Part shown: positions 35,979-44,751 of the stretch, piece by piece
Numbering within the stretch: the stretch's first letter is position 1
Layout: every line of letters begins with the position of its first letter
Assembly: GCF_000281955.1 (NCBI RefSeq)
Contig: NZ_AKKF01000004.1
Coordinates: 1 to 64,000 of the forward strand
Length of the DNA: 64,000 nt
Direction of reading: 5' to 3'
Origin: Caulobacter sp. AP07
GTDB lineage: Bacteria > Pseudomonadota > Alphaproteobacteria > Caulobacterales > Caulobacteraceae
Made by a program: the position numbers and the translations under genes
The notes under the pieces: model-generated
Told to the model about the DNA's origin: nothing
Databases searched by the model: none
What the model saw: the letters and a program-made list of their open reading frames with translations, nothing else

Positions 35979-36602
35979 ATGACCAACCCCAAGACCCCCG
36001 CCCCCAAGACGATTGAGTTCATCTTCGATTTCGGCAGCCCCAACGCCTATCTGGCCTGGAAGGTGCTGCCGGCCATCGCCGCGCGGACCGGCGCGACGGT
36101 CGTCCTGCTGCCCTGCCTGCTGGGCGGGATCTTCAAGCTGACCGGCAACCAGGCCCCGATGGTCGCGTTCGGCGGCGTCAAGGGCAAGATGGCCTACGAG
36201 ATGCTGGAGACCCGGCGCTTCATCGAGGCCCACGGCCTGACCGCCTTCCGGTTCAACCCGCACTTCCCCGTCAACACCCTGCTGCTGATGCGCGGCATGG
36301 TCGCGGCCCAGCGGGCCGGGGTGGGCGAGCCCTATCTGGACGCCATGCTGCGCGGCATGTGGGAGGAGGGGCTGAAGCTGGACGACCCGGCCGTGTTCAC
36401 CGCCGCCCTCGACGCGGCCGGTCTCGACGGCGCGGCCCTGCTGGCGGCCACCGGCGATCCGGAGGTCAAGGCCCAGCTGATGGCCAATACCGAAGCCGCC
36501 GTCGCCCGCGGCGCGTTCGGTATCCCGACCTTCTTCGTCGGCGACGAGATGTTCTTCGGCAAGGAGCGCCTGGGCCAGGTGGAGGCGCTGCTGGCCGATT
36601 GA
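35979..36602 (+). CDS. 2-hydroxychromene-2-carboxylate isomerase-like (DsbA-fold) protein
   Basis: 207 residues. FIFDFGSPNAYLAWKVLP matches the S-P-x-x-Y start of the HCCA isomerase/kappa-GST group; it lacks a CxxC pair. The end GIPTFFVGDEMFFGKERLGQVEALL is also typical. Such enzymes use glutathione to isomerise aromatic breakdown products. In operon with the SDR gene and the amidase, suggesting xenobiotic or aromatic metabolism. Confidence 0.88.
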   Translation: MTNPKTPAPKTIEFIFDFGSPNAYLAWKVLPAIAARTGATVVLLPCLLGGIFKLTGNQAPMVAFGGVKGKMAYEMLETRRFIEAHGLTAFRFNPHFPVNTLLLMRGMVAAQRAGVGEPYLDAMLRGMWEEGLKLDDPAVFTAALDAAGLDGAALLAATGDPEVKAQLMANTEAAVARGAFGIPTFFVGDEMFFGKERLGQVEALLAD

Positions 36603-36682
36603 CGGGCGATAGCCACTACTATTGTTTTCTCGGGCAGGCGGTCCGCATACGGAAGAGAGCGCCGCGACGAGGAAGGCGCACG

Positions 36683-38080
36683 ATGGCCGAGGCTCCCGAC
36701 GGCACCGAACTGGCGGCCATGATCCGGCGCGGCGACCTGACGGCGGTCGAGGCGATCGACGCCGCCATCGCCCGGGTCGAGGTCCTGCAGCCCAGGCTGA
36801 ACTTCCTGGTCGCCGAGACCTACGAGCGGGCCCGCGACCGGGCCAAGGCGGGCGGGCTGAGCGGGCCATTCGCCGGGGTGCCCTATCTGATCAAGGACAT
36901 GTTCGACGTCGTCGGCTCGACCACCCGCTATGGCTCGCGCTTCAGCGCCGCCCTGCCGCCGGCCGGGGCGCAAGGACCGATGATCGACGCCCTGGAGCGC
37001 GCGGGGCTGGTGCTGATCGGGCGCTCGGCCCTGGGCGAGTTCGGCTTCCTGCCGACCACCGAGCCGCTGGCCTTCGGCCCGACGCGCAGTCCCTGGAACC
37101 CCGAGCGCACGCCGGGCGGCTCGTCCGGCGGCGCCGCGGCCGCCGTGGCCTCCGGCGCCGTGCCCATGGCCGACGCGGCCGACGGCGGCGGTTCGATCCG
37201 CATCCCGGCCTCGGCCTGCGGCCTCTTCGGCCTGAAGCCGTCGCGCGGCCGGATGGTCGGCGACCAGATGCCTGCCGCCGGTTTCGACGTGACGGTGCAG
37301 CACGGCCTGACGCGCACCGTGCGCGACTCGGCGACCCTGTTCGCGGCCACGGAACGTCGGGACGGGAGCGCGGCCTTCGCGCCGGTCGGCGTGGTGACCA
37401 CCGCCAACGTCCGTCGGCTGCGGGTGGGGCTGGTGCCCCACGGCTTGAACGGACGGCCGGCGGATCCCCAGGTCCAGGCCGGGGTCGATGCGACGGTCCG
37501 CCTGTTGGCCGGCCTGGGCCACGCGGTGCGACCGACCGACTGGCCGATCGACGGGCGCGAGCAGGGCGCCGATTTCATGACGCTGTGGACCAACGCGGCC
37601 TTCGACGTCACGCGGCTGATCCGCCAGATGACCGGACAGCCCCCCGACGCGCGCCAGCTGGAACCTTTCACCCTGGCCATGGCGGAGATGGCGGCCGCCG
37701 CCCCGGCGGGCGCTCTGGACGCCGCCCGGACGCGCCTGCGCGCCGTGGCGGCCGCCTACGACCGGTGGTTCGCCGATTTCGACGTCATCCTGTCGCCGGT
37801 GCTGACCACCCCGCCGATACCGATCGGCCAGATCGCCGGCGACGTGCCGTTCGAGACCATGTTCGAGCGGTTGGGGCGCTTCAGCAACTACACCACCCTG
37901 CACAACATCGCCGGCTCCCCGGCCATGAGCGTCCCGCTGCACTGGACCGACGACGGCCTGCCGGTCGGCCTGCAGTTCGCCGCGCGGGCCGGCGACGAGC
38001 GGACCCTGTTCGAGCTGGCCTTCGAACTGGAGGCCGCCCAGCCCTGGGCTCACCGACGGCCGGCGGTGTGGGCGGACTAG
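36683..38080 (+). CDS. Amidase-signature enzyme
   Basis: 465 residues. The Ser-Ser-Lys triad is visible: Lys in YLIKDMFD, Ser in GGSSGGAAAAVASGAVPMADAADGGGSIRIPA (second Ser in GGSIR). The region DVILSPVLTTPP and C-terminal GLPVGLQFAARAGDE support the fold. It may hydrolyse amides or aryl acylamides; it is not GatA, since no GatB/C is near. 80 bp after the DsbA-fold gene. Confidence 0.93.
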   Translation: MAEAPDGTELAAMIRRGDLTAVEAIDAAIARVEVLQPRLNFLVAETYERARDRAKAGGLSGPFAGVPYLIKDMFDVVGSTTRYGSRFSAALPPAGAQGPMIDALERAGLVLIGRSALGEFGFLPTTEPLAFGPTRSPWNPERTPGGSSGGAAAAVASGAVPMADAADGGGSIRIPASACGLFGLKPSRGRMVGDQMPAAGFDVTVQHGLTRTVRDSATLFAATERRDGSAAFAPVGVVTTANVRRLRVGLVPHGLNGRPADPQVQAGVDATVRLLAGLGHAVRPTDWPIDGREQGADFMTLWTNAAFDVTRLIRQMTGQPPDARQLEPFTLAMAEMAAAAPAGALDAARTRLRAVAAAYDRWFADFDVILSPVLTTPPIPIGQIAGDVPFETMFERLGRFSNYTTLHNIAGSPAMSVPLHWTDDGLPVGLQFAARAGDERTLFELAFELEAAQPWAHRRPAVWAD

Positions 38081-38201
38081 GAGCGGATCGGCCGCACGGT
38101 TCCTTATGATCGTCTTATGCCGCCACCCCGGTTCCGAATGGATCGCTTACGCCCCGGCGCGCGAGACTCGGCAGGTGATGCACCTCGCCAGGAACCGCCC
38201 C

Positions 38202-38489
38202 ATGACCTCCGCGACCGGTCAGAAACTCGCCTCGCTGCTGCTCTCCCTGGGCGGCGTCGCCGGCTTCGCCGCGCTGCTGGTGGTGGGCGTCCACCACCCG
38301 GCCCAGGCCGGGGTGCTGTGGTTCTGCGCCTTCGTCTGGCTGCTGGCCTGCGGGGTCAGCAAGCTGGTGTTCGACCTGAGCGAGGCGGCGGGGCGCGACG
38401 CCGACCGGGACGGCGGGCCACGCTCGCGGACCCGAGGCGGGGCGAGGACGGTCTGGCGGGACGCGGGCGACGGCTCTAAGGACCGGTGA
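38202..38489 (+). CDS. Small membrane protein of unknown function
   Basis: 95 residues with two transmembrane helices (about 8-30 and 34-56; LASLLLSLGGVAGFAALLVVGV and VLWFCAFVWLLACGVSKLVF) and a charged, Arg/Asp/Gly-rich tail. ATG 38202 has AGGA upstream; ATG 38178 is an in-frame alternative. No family recognised. Confidence 0.65.
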   Translation: MTSATGQKLASLLLSLGGVAGFAALLVVGVHHPAQAGVLWFCAFVWLLACGVSKLVFDLSEAAGRDADRDGGPRSRTRGGARTVWRDAGDGSKDR

Positions 38490-38520
38490 CGCCGATCGCC
38501 GCCTCCAGGCAGGAACCCCC

Positions 38521-38982
38521 ATGGCCGACGACCTCATCATCCGCCCGATCGCCCAGGCCGACCACGACCGGTGGCTGCCGCTGTGGGACGGCTACAACGC
38601 CTTTTACGGCCGGGCCGGCGACACCGCCCTGGACCCGGCGATCACCGCCATGACCTGGAGCCGGTTCTTCGACGCCTATGAACCCGTCCACGCCCTGGTC
38701 GCCGAACGCGGCGGCCGGCTGCTGGGCCTGACCCACTACCTGTTCCACCGCAGCACCACGGCGATCGCGCCCATCTGCTACCTGCAGGACCTGTTCACCA
38801 CCGCCGAGGCGCGGGGCCACGGCGTGGGGCGGGCGCTGATCGAGGGGGTGTACGACGCGGTCCGGGCGGCCGGGGCGAGCCGGGTCTATTGGCAGACGCA
38901 CGAGACCAACGCGACGGCGATGCGGCTGTACGACCAGGTGGCCGAGAAGTCGGGGTTCTTGGTGTATCGGAAGCTGGCCTGA
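38521..38982 (+). CDS. GNAT-family N-acetyltransferase
   Basis: 153 residues. GNAT fold with CYLQDLFTTAEARGHGVGRALIEGVYDAVRAAGASRVYWQTHETNATAMRLYDQVAEKSGFLVYRK, which covers the acetyl-CoA motif and the terminal strand. Substrate unknown, possibly a small amine or amino acid. Good ribosome site AGGAA. 31 bp after the small membrane gene. Confidence 0.9.
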   Translation: MADDLIIRPIAQADHDRWLPLWDGYNAFYGRAGDTALDPAITAMTWSRFFDAYEPVHALVAERGGRLLGLTHYLFHRSTTAIAPICYLQDLFTTAEARGHGVGRALIEGVYDAVRAAGASRVYWQTHETNATAMRLYDQVAEKSGFLVYRKLA

Positions 38983-39064
38983 TGATCCCTATAGTTTTGC
39001 CATATCTAAAACTCAACATATGGGAGAGTGTGCGGGCAACGGTTTGTCCGACCAGGAACTCGCC

Positions 39065-39583
39065 ATGCGCCGCCCCCGCCTCTGGACCCTCGCGACCCTG
39101 TGTCTCGCCGCTTCCGCCTGCGCCCCGCCCGCCGCCAAGGCCCCGCAGGTCGCCGCCGGCCCGGGCCAGTGCGGCGGTTCGGTCATCCCGCCGCAGGTCC
39201 GTCTGACACCGGCCGAGATCGCCGCCCTGCCCAGTAGCGGGAAGCCGGGGGGCGTCCAGACCACCGTGCTCTACGGCGATCCGGGTCAACCTGGCCTCTA
39301 CACGGCGATGCTGGCCATTCCGGCCGGTTTCGTGCTGGCCGCCCACACCCATGAGGACACCCGCACGACGACGGTGGTATCGGGGACGTGGTCCATCGGT
39401 TACGGCCGGAAATTCGACGTGGCCCAGACCAAGGCCCTGCCGCCGGGCAGCCTCTATAGCGAGCCCAAGACCGTGGCCCACTTCGGGACGGCCAAGGACG
39501 GGCCGGTGGTGCTCTATGTCACGGGCTGCGGGCCGTCGAACACGGTGTTCGTGGATCCGCCAGCCCCGCCCGCGTCGCGCTAG
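39065..39583 (+). CDS. Cupin-fold lipoprotein
   Basis: 172 residues. Type II signal peptide with lipobox AASAC (about Cys19), then a cupin: motif 1 AAHTHEDTRTTTVVSGTWSIGYG with His-x-His-x(3)-type ligands and motif 2 near PGSLYSEPKTVAHFG. Anchored cupins of this type may bind a metal in the periplasm; substrate unknown. An upstream ATG at 39020 is rejected because it would bury the signal peptide. Confidence 0.85.
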   Translation: MRRPRLWTLATLCLAASACAPPAAKAPQVAAGPGQCGGSVIPPQVRLTPAEIAALPSSGKPGGVQTTVLYGDPGQPGLYTAMLAIPAGFVLAAHTHEDTRTTTVVSGTWSIGYGRKFDVAQTKALPPGSLYSEPKTVAHFGTAKDGPVVLYVTGCGPSNTVFVDPPAPPASR

Positions 39584-39743
39584 ACTCCCCACCCTCCACC
39601 TGCTACACGCCGCGCCTCGCTCCAGGACTCCGTCCCGGGGCGTGCTTGTCGTTCTCGGCAAGCTCAAATCCGTGGGAGGGCCGCCAGCCCGCACCACGGC
39701 CACACAGCGAAGGCCGTTAGCTCGGCTTTCTTGAGAGGATACG

Positions 39744-40175
39744 ATGGCTAAGAAGATCCTGGGCTATATCAAGCTCCAGGTGAAGGCCGGCTCCGCCACG
39801 CCTTCACCGCCCATCGGCCCCGCACTGGGCCAGCGCGGCGTCAACATCATGGGCTTCTGTAAGGAGTTCAACGCGCGCACCGAGAACGTCGAAAAGGGCA
39901 CCCCCCTGCCGACCGTGATCACCGTGTACCAAGACAAGTCGTTCACCTTCGTCACCAAGACCCCGCCGGCGACGCACTATCTGAAGCAGATCACCGGCCT
40001 GAAGTCCGGCGCCAAGCTGACCGGTCGCGAGACCGTCGGCGAAGTGACGCGCACCCAGCTGCGCGAGATCGCCGAAAAGAAGATGAAGGACCTGAACGCC
40101 AACGATCTCGAGGCCGCGGCCAAGATCATCGAAGGCTCCGCCAAGGCCATGGGCCTGAAGATCGTGGAGGCCTAA
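39744..40175 (+). CDS. rplK: 50S ribosomal protein L11
   Basis: 143 residues. L11 binds the GTPase-associated region of 23S rRNA and is needed for RelA activation. [37 protein letters not shown] at the N-terminus and the C-terminal RNA-binding domain ([23 protein letters not shown]) are typical. A GAGAGGA ribosome site precedes ATG. 4 bp before rplA. Confidence 0.98.
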   Translation: MAKKILGYIKLQVKAGSATPSPPIGPALGQRGVNIMGFCKEFNARTENVEKGTPLPTVITVYQDKSFTFVTKTPPATHYLKQITGLKSGAKLTGRETVGEVTRTQLREIAEKKMKDLNANDLEAAAKIIEGSAKAMGLKIVEA

Positions 40176-40179
40176 GACC

Positions 40180-40869
40180 ATGGCCAAGCAACCCAAGCGC
40201 ATCCAGGCCTGGACCGGCGACCGTGAGTCCGCTCACGCCGTCTCCGAAGCCATCGCCCTGGTCAAGGCCAACGCCAAGGCCAAGTTCGACGAGTCGGTCG
40301 AGATCTCGATCAACCTCGGCGTCGACCCGCGCCACGCCGACCAACAGGTCCGCGGCGTCGTCAACCTGCCGTCGGGCACCGGCCGTGACGTCCGCGTCGC
40401 CGTCTTCGCCAAGGACGCCAAGGCCGCCGAAGCCACCGCGGCCGGCGCCGAACACGTCGGCGCGGAAGATCTGTACGAAAAGATCGCCGGCGGCTTCATG
40501 GACTTCGATCGCGTCATCGCGACCCCGGACATGATGGCCCTGGTCGGTCGTCTCGGTAAGGTGCTGGGCCCGCGCGGCCTGATGCCCAACCCGAAGGTCG
40601 GCACCGTGACCCCGAACGTCGCCCAGGCCGTCAAGGACGCCAAGGGCGGCGCCGTCGAGTTCCGCGTCGAGAAGGCGGGCATCGTCCACGCCGGCATCGG
40701 CAAGGTCTCGTTCACCGACGAAGCCCTGCTGCTGAACGTCAAGGCCATCGTTGACGCGCTCAACAAGGCCAAGCCGACCGGCGCCAAGGGCGTCTATGTG
40801 AAGCGTATCGGCCTGTCCTCGACGATGGGTCCGGGCTTCAAGATCGACGTGGCCTCGATCAACGCCTAA
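40180..40869 (+). CDS. rplA: 50S ribosomal protein L1
   Basis: 229 residues. L1 forms the L1 stalk for E-site tRNA release and represses its own operon in other bacteria. [59 protein letters not shown] and the end [11 protein letters not shown] are family hallmarks. Terminator follows at 40895. Confidence 0.98.
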   Translation: MAKQPKRIQAWTGDRESAHAVSEAIALVKANAKAKFDESVEISINLGVDPRHADQQVRGVVNLPSGTGRDVRVAVFAKDAKAAEATAAGAEHVGAEDLYEKIAGGFMDFDRVIATPDMMALVGRLGKVLGPRGLMPNPKVGTVTPNVAQAVKDAKGGAVEFRVEKAGIVHAGIGKVSFTDEALLLNVKAIVDALNKAKPTGAKGVYVKRIGLSSTMGPGFKIDVASINA

Positions 40870-40894
40870 GGCGTTCTTCGACCCAGGATCACGG

Positions 40895-40926
40895 AACGGG
40901 CGCTGGAGCGATCCAGCGCCCGTTTT
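40895..40926 (+). terminator. Rho-independent terminator after rplA
   Basis: AACGGGCGCTGG / CCAGCGCCCGTT 12-bp perfect stem with a 6-base loop and TTTT. Confidence 0.92.
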
Positions 40927-40941
40927 GCGTTTGGGGCGCGG

Positions 40942-40969
40942 TTGGTCGGTGGTTCGGCCAATGCTAGAT
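40942..40969 (+). promoter_or_regulatory. Predicted promoter for the VapB-like/flavoprotein pair
   Basis: TTGGTC (40942-40947), 16-bp spacer, CTAGAT (40964-40969), preceded by G to give GCTAGAT, close to the Caulobacter -10. The -10 overlaps a GANTC site (GATTC 40967-40971). Confidence 0.5.
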
Positions 40970-41008
40970 TCAAGACCGCACCTCGCATTTTCCGAAGGCG
41001 GACTTCCA

Positions 41009-41188
41009 ATGGCCATTCACGTCGCGAACCCGGAAGTCTGTGCTCTGGTGAAGTTGTTCGCCAAGGAGCGCGGCGTGAGCATGAGCGAAGCCGTGAAGAT
41101 CGCCGTCAGAGAAGCTCTGGCGGCGAGAGACGAGCCGGTAAGCGCGATGAAGGCGGATATCGCTGCGATTGATATCGAGCCCGCGTGA
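41009..41188 (+). CDS. VapB-like (Rv0623-type) orphan antitoxin
   Basis: 59 residues. MAIHVANPEVCALVKLFAKERGVSMSEAVKIAVREAL matches the ribbon-helix-helix antitoxin family named after Rv0623, which is normally followed by a PIN-domain VapC toxin. Here the next gene is a flavoprotein whose GTG overlaps this stop codon (GTGA, 41185-41188). No VapC is present. ATG 41009 is chosen over a 40925 start for family length. Confidence 0.85.
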   Translation: MAIHVANPEVCALVKLFAKERGVSMSEAVKIAVREALAARDEPVSAMKADIAAIDIEPA

Positions 41189-42402
41189 TCGAACCTCAAA
41201 CCCCAGACGTCGCCGTGATCGGCGGCGGGCCGGCCGGGCTGATGGCGGCCGAGGTGCTGAGCGCGGCCGGGCTGTCGGTGGCGGTGTACGAGCGCATGCC
41301 GACCCTGGGGCGCAAGTTCCTGATGGCCGGGCGTGGCGGGCTGAACCTGACCCATTCGGAGGAGTTCGAACGGTTCGCCGGCCGCTATGGCGCGGCGGGC
41401 GAGCGGTTGCGGCCGATGCTGGAGGCCTTCACCCCCGCCGACCTCGTGGCCTGGGCGAACGGGCTGGGGCAGGCGACCTTCGTCGGCTCCAGCGGCCGGG
41501 TGTTTCCCAGGGCGCTGAAGGCCTCGCCGCTGCTGCGGGCCTGGATCGCGCGGCTGGAGGGGCAGGGGGTGACGCTGAACACCCGGACCGCCTGGACCGG
41601 CTGGACCGCGGCCGGCGACCTGGCCTTCGACACGGTCGAGGGGCCGCTGACCGTCCGCCCGCGCGCCACGATCCTGGCCCTGGGCGGCGCAAGTTGGGCC
41701 AAGCTCGGCTCCGACGGGGCCTGGGCGCCGCTGCTGGCCGCGCGGGGCGCTCCGGTCGCGCCGTTCCGCCCGGCCAATGTCGGTTTCACGGTGGCGTGGA
41801 GCGCGGTGTTCCGCGAGCGCTTCGCCGGCTGTCCGCTGAAGAACATCGCCTTGAGCTTCGAAGGCGCGACCGCGCGCGGCGACGCCCTGGCGGCGGGCTA
41901 CGGCCTGGAGGGCGGGGCGGTCTACGCCCTGTCGGCGGCCTTGCGCGACGCGGTCGAAGGGCGGGGCAGCGCGACGCTGACGGTTGATCTGCGGCCCGAC
42001 CTGTCGGTCGCCCAGCTGACGGCCAGGCTGAGCCGGCCGCGCGGCGGGCAGTCGCTGTCGAGCTGGCTGCGCAAGGCCGCCCACCTGTCGCCGGTCGAGA
42101 TCGGCCTGCTGCGCGAGGCCCACGGCGTGGCCCTGCCGGTCGCGCCCGACGCCCTGGCGGCGGCGATCAAGGCCGCGCCGATCGTGCTGACCGGCGTCCA
42201 GGGCCTGGAGCGGGCGATCTCGTCGGCCGGCGGCCTGGACTTCGCGGCGCTGGACGGGCTGGAACTGAAGGCGGCGCCCGGGGTGTTCGTGGCCGGCGAG
42301 ATGCTGGACTGGGAGGCCCCGACCGGCGGCTACCTGCTGCAGGCGTGCTTCGCGACGGGCGTGGCGGCGGCCAGGGCGGTGGTCGAGCGGTTGAGGGGCT
42401 GA
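41185..42402 (+). CDS. HI0933/BaiN-family FAD-dependent flavoprotein (TIGR03862 type)
   Basis: 405 residues. Rossmann FAD site VAVIGGGPAGLMAAEVL, YERMPTLGRKFLMAGRGGLNLTHSE and the C-terminal GVFVAGEMLDWEAPTGGYLLQACFATG match the family. Members are predicted NAD(P)/FAD oxidoreductases; BaiN acts on bile acids in gut bacteria, but role here is unknown. GTG start overlaps the VapB-like stop, so translation is coupled. Confidence 0.92.
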   Translation: MIEPQTPDVAVIGGGPAGLMAAEVLSAAGLSVAVYERMPTLGRKFLMAGRGGLNLTHSEEFERFAGRYGAAGERLRPMLEAFTPADLVAWANGLGQATFVGSSGRVFPRALKASPLLRAWIARLEGQGVTLNTRTAWTGWTAAGDLAFDTVEGPLTVRPRATILALGGASWAKLGSDGAWAPLLAARGAPVAPFRPANVGFTVAWSAVFRERFAGCPLKNIALSFEGATARGDALAAGYGLEGGAVYALSAALRDAVEGRGSATLTVDLRPDLSVAQLTARLSRPRGGQSLSSWLRKAAHLSPVEIGLLREAHGVALPVAPDALAAAIKAAPIVLTGVQGLERAISSAGGLDFAALDGLELKAAPGVFVAGEMLDWEAPTGGYLLQACFATGVAAARAVVERLRG

Positions 42403-42411
42403 TCCCGGACT

Positions 42412-42437
42412 GGGGACAGGCGCATGCGCCTGTCCCC
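42412..42437. repeat. 26-bp perfect palindrome, type G copy 2
   Basis: Identical to 14976-15001 (GGGGACAGGCGCA plus its complement). It lies between convergent genes, 10 bp after one stop and 3 bp from the other. Confidence 0.92.
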
Positions 42438-42439
42438 GA

Positions 42440-43792
42440 TCACGGAGCCTTCATCGCCCCTCTGATCTTCGCCGCCATCGCCTCGATCTCCTTCGGGTCG
42501 CCCTTCTCGTTCTCGACGAATGTCAGCGGCTTGCCGGCGACACGCGGAATGACGTGGACGTGCAGGTGCGGCACGCTCTGGCCGACGCCGTTGTTCTGGA
42601 CGATCGTGAAGCCCTCCACGCCCAGGCCGTCGACCTGGGCCTGGCCGACGCGGGCGGCCACAGCCATGATCCGCGACAGGTCCTGCGGCGCGATCTCCAG
42701 GAGGTTGCGGGCCTTGGAGGTCTTGGAGATCACCAGCACGTGGCCGGGCTCGGCCGGGGCGTGGTCCATGAAGGCCAGGACCTGGTCGTCCTCGTAGACC
42801 TTGGGCACGGCGACCTCGCCGCGCAGGATCCGGGCGAACGGGTTGGTCTCGTCATAGGCCGCCTTCAGCGGGATCTGAGGCGTGCCCGGCCTGGCCGAGG
42901 CGGGGTCGAAGCGGCCCAGCCAGCGGAGGATCTCGGCCGTCAGCGCGATGCGGGCGTCCGAGAAGCTGTGGTCGGTGGCCAGGCGGGTTTCGGTCAGGGC
43001 CGGCGCGCCGGCCTGGCGCGCGGCCTGGGCCAGCTTGGTCGCGCCGATGCCGTAGTCGGCCCCGACCAGCAGCAGCGGACGATCGGCGATCCGGGCCACC
43101 AGGCTTTCCAGGTTCAGCCTGGAGCCGCTGGTCTCGATCTCCTTGATCAGCAGTTCGGCGCTGGTCCCGGCCAGGGGCACGGTGTCGGGACGCAGGGCGG
43201 CGGCGGCGGCCTTGCGCACGGCCGGGCTGGTGATCTTCGCCTTCTCGCCGCCGATGTCCCAGGCGTCGACCAGGATGGTCCCGGCCACCTTGGGGTCGGC
43301 GGCCGAGGCGTCGGCGGCCATGAAGCCGCCCATGCTGTGGCCGGCCACCACGATCCGCGTCGGGTCGATGTGGTACTTGGCGACATTGGCCGGGTCGCGC
43401 AGGAAGGCCACGGCGGCCTCGCCGTCGGCGCGGGCGTGGGCGAACAAGAAGCTTCCCGGGCTGCCCCAGGAGCCGCGATAGTTGATCCGCATCACGTTCC
43501 AGCCGGCCCGGCGCACGGCCTGCATGATGTCGACATTGGTCTCGTTGCCCGGGAAGCCGTGCAGGAACAGCAGGGTGGGGTGGGGCGCCTCGCCCGAGGC
43601 CAGGTACATCACCGCATTGACCCCTACCCCGCCGGTCGGAACGGTGAAGGCGGCCAGGTCGGCCGGATGGGCCGCGTCGCGGGCGGTGTCGGCGACCACC
43701 GCCCTGGGGATCGGCGCGAAACGCGGCTCGGCCTGGACGGTGGTGGCGAGCAGCAGGAGGGCGGCGAGCCCGGCGGTGAACGTGCGGATCAT
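42440..43792 (-). CDS. Secreted alpha/beta hydrolase fused to a HIT domain
   Basis: 450 residues. Signal peptide 1-21, then an alpha/beta hydrolase (about 45-300): LFLHGFPGNE (oxyanion), nucleophile GHSMGG (Ser153), Asp246 in GADYG as a possible acid, His275 in TDHSF. From about residue 311 a complete HIT domain begins AAYDETNPFARILRGE, with KVYEDDQVLAFMDHAP and catalytic HLHVHVIPR (His409, 411, 413). HIT proteins cleave nucleotide-phosphate bonds and are usually cytosolic and separate. No in-frame stop between the domains. The fused HIT has an N-terminus like a free HIT protein. Confidence 0.88.
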   Translation of the reverse strand: MIRTFTAGLAALLLLATTVQAEPRFAPIPRAVVADTARDAAHPADLAAFTVPTGGVGVNAVMYLASGEAPHPTLLFLHGFPGNETNVDIMQAVRRAGWNVMRINYRGSWGSPGSFLFAHARADGEAAVAFLRDPANVAKYHIDPTRIVVAGHSMGGFMAADASAADPKVAGTILVDAWDIGGEKAKITSPAVRKAAAAALRPDTVPLAGTSAELLIKEIETSGSRLNLESLVARIADRPLLLVGADYGIGATKLAQAARQAGAPALTETRLATDHSFSDARIALTAEILRWLGRFDPASARPGTPQIPLKAAYDETNPFARILRGEVAVPKVYEDDQVLAFMDHAPAEPGHVLVISKTSKARNLLEIAPQDLSRIMAVAARVGQAQVDGLGVEGFTIVQNNGVGQSVPHLHVHVIPRVAGKPLTFVENEKGDPKEIEAMAAKIRGAMKAP

Positions 43793-44187
43793 GGAAGGGG
43801 CCCCCTCGACGGTCCCCTTGTTATCCGGGAAATCCGACGGATGACCAGTCTCCCGTCCTCCTCGCTGGCGATGGAAGATGCCGGGTGTTGAAATCCGTCT
43901 GCAAACCGTCTATACGCCGCCCCTTCTCCGCTGGGCTCGCCCGGCGGTGATCCTGTTTGAGAACTGCGGGACGTGGGGTCACCACGCCATAATCGAGGAA
44001 GAGCCCTTCCTCGCCGTCGGGAGACAGGGATGGACAAGACCACGCTATTTCCTCCTTCACGGATGGGACGCGCGGCTGACTTTCCTTGGAACAGGCTGAT
44101 GCAACTCGCGTGCGGGAGCGATCCCTCATGCGTCGGGCATTTGGCTGCCGGAATGGTCCGGCCGCTGTAATTGAGTAGGAGACCGCA
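43793..44187 (+). promoter_or_regulatory. rplJ leader with predicted promoter and L10-type control region
   Basis: 395 bp without a convincing gene. TTGAAA (43888-43893), 17-bp spacer and TATACG (43911-43916) form a good promoter, giving a leader of about 270 bases. Hairpins such as CGTGG-GGTCA-CCACG (near 43969) and a GGCTGCCGGAATGGTCCGGCCGC region lie before the AGGAG ribosome site of rplJ. Long rplJ leaders bind L10-L12 in other bacteria. A 65-codon frame at 43973-44170 is judged spurious. Confidence 0.65.
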
Positions 44188-44706
44188 ATGGACCGCGCTC
44201 AAAAGCAGGAGTCGATCGAATCGCTGAAAGGCGTGTTCGAAGGCGCCGGCGCTGTCGTCGTGACCCACTACATGGGCATGACCGTTGCGGAAATGACTGA
44301 ACTGCGTAGCCGCCTCCGCAAGGAAGAGGCCACGTTCCAGGTGGTGAAGAACACCCTGGTCCAGAAGGCCCTCGGTGGCTCGATCGGTGAAGCGGGCGAC
44401 GCCCTGTTCACCGGCCCGGTCGCCATCGCCTTCGGCAAGGACCCGGTCTCCGCCGCCAAGATCGTCACCCAGTACGCCAAGGAAAACGACAAGCTCAAGC
44501 TGGTCGGCGGCATCCTGGGTCAGACGACTGTTCTGGACGAAAAAGCGGTGCGGGCTCTCGCCACGCTGCCGTCGCTCGACCAGATCCGTGGCAAGCTTAT
44601 CGGCCTCATCCAGGCTCCGGCGACCAAGATCGCCGGCGTCCTGCAGGCCCCGGCTGGCCAACTGGCGCGCGTCTTCAACGCTTATGCGACCAAAGACGCC
44701 GCGTAA
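44188..44706 (+). CDS. rplJ: 50S ribosomal protein L10
   Basis: 172 residues. L10 is the base of the stalk that holds L7/L12 dimers and represses its own mRNA. AVVVTHYMGMTVAEMTELRSRLRKEEATFQVVKNTLVQKAL, the N-terminal rRNA-binding domain, and the C-terminal helix that binds L12 (VLQAPAGQLARVFNAYATK) are clear. AGGAG ribosome site; rplL follows after 45 bp. Confidence 0.98.
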   Translation: MDRAQKQESIESLKGVFEGAGAVVVTHYMGMTVAEMTELRSRLRKEEATFQVVKNTLVQKALGGSIGEAGDALFTGPVAIAFGKDPVSAAKIVTQYAKENDKLKLVGGILGQTTVLDEKAVRALATLPSLDQIRGKLIGLIQAPATKIAGVLQAPAGQLARVFNAYATKDAA

Positions 44707-44751
44707 CGGTCATCTCCGCGTACATCCCTCATTCGTTTTAGGAAAATGAAC

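Noticed and set aside
41009-42402. A standard VapBC toxin-antitoxin system
   Set aside because: The downstream gene is a 405-residue FAD flavoprotein, not a PIN-domain toxin, and no other toxin is nearby.
43973-44170. 65-codon frame in the rplJ leader
   Set aside because: Falls within a long structured leader, no ribosome site, non-protein-like sequence.
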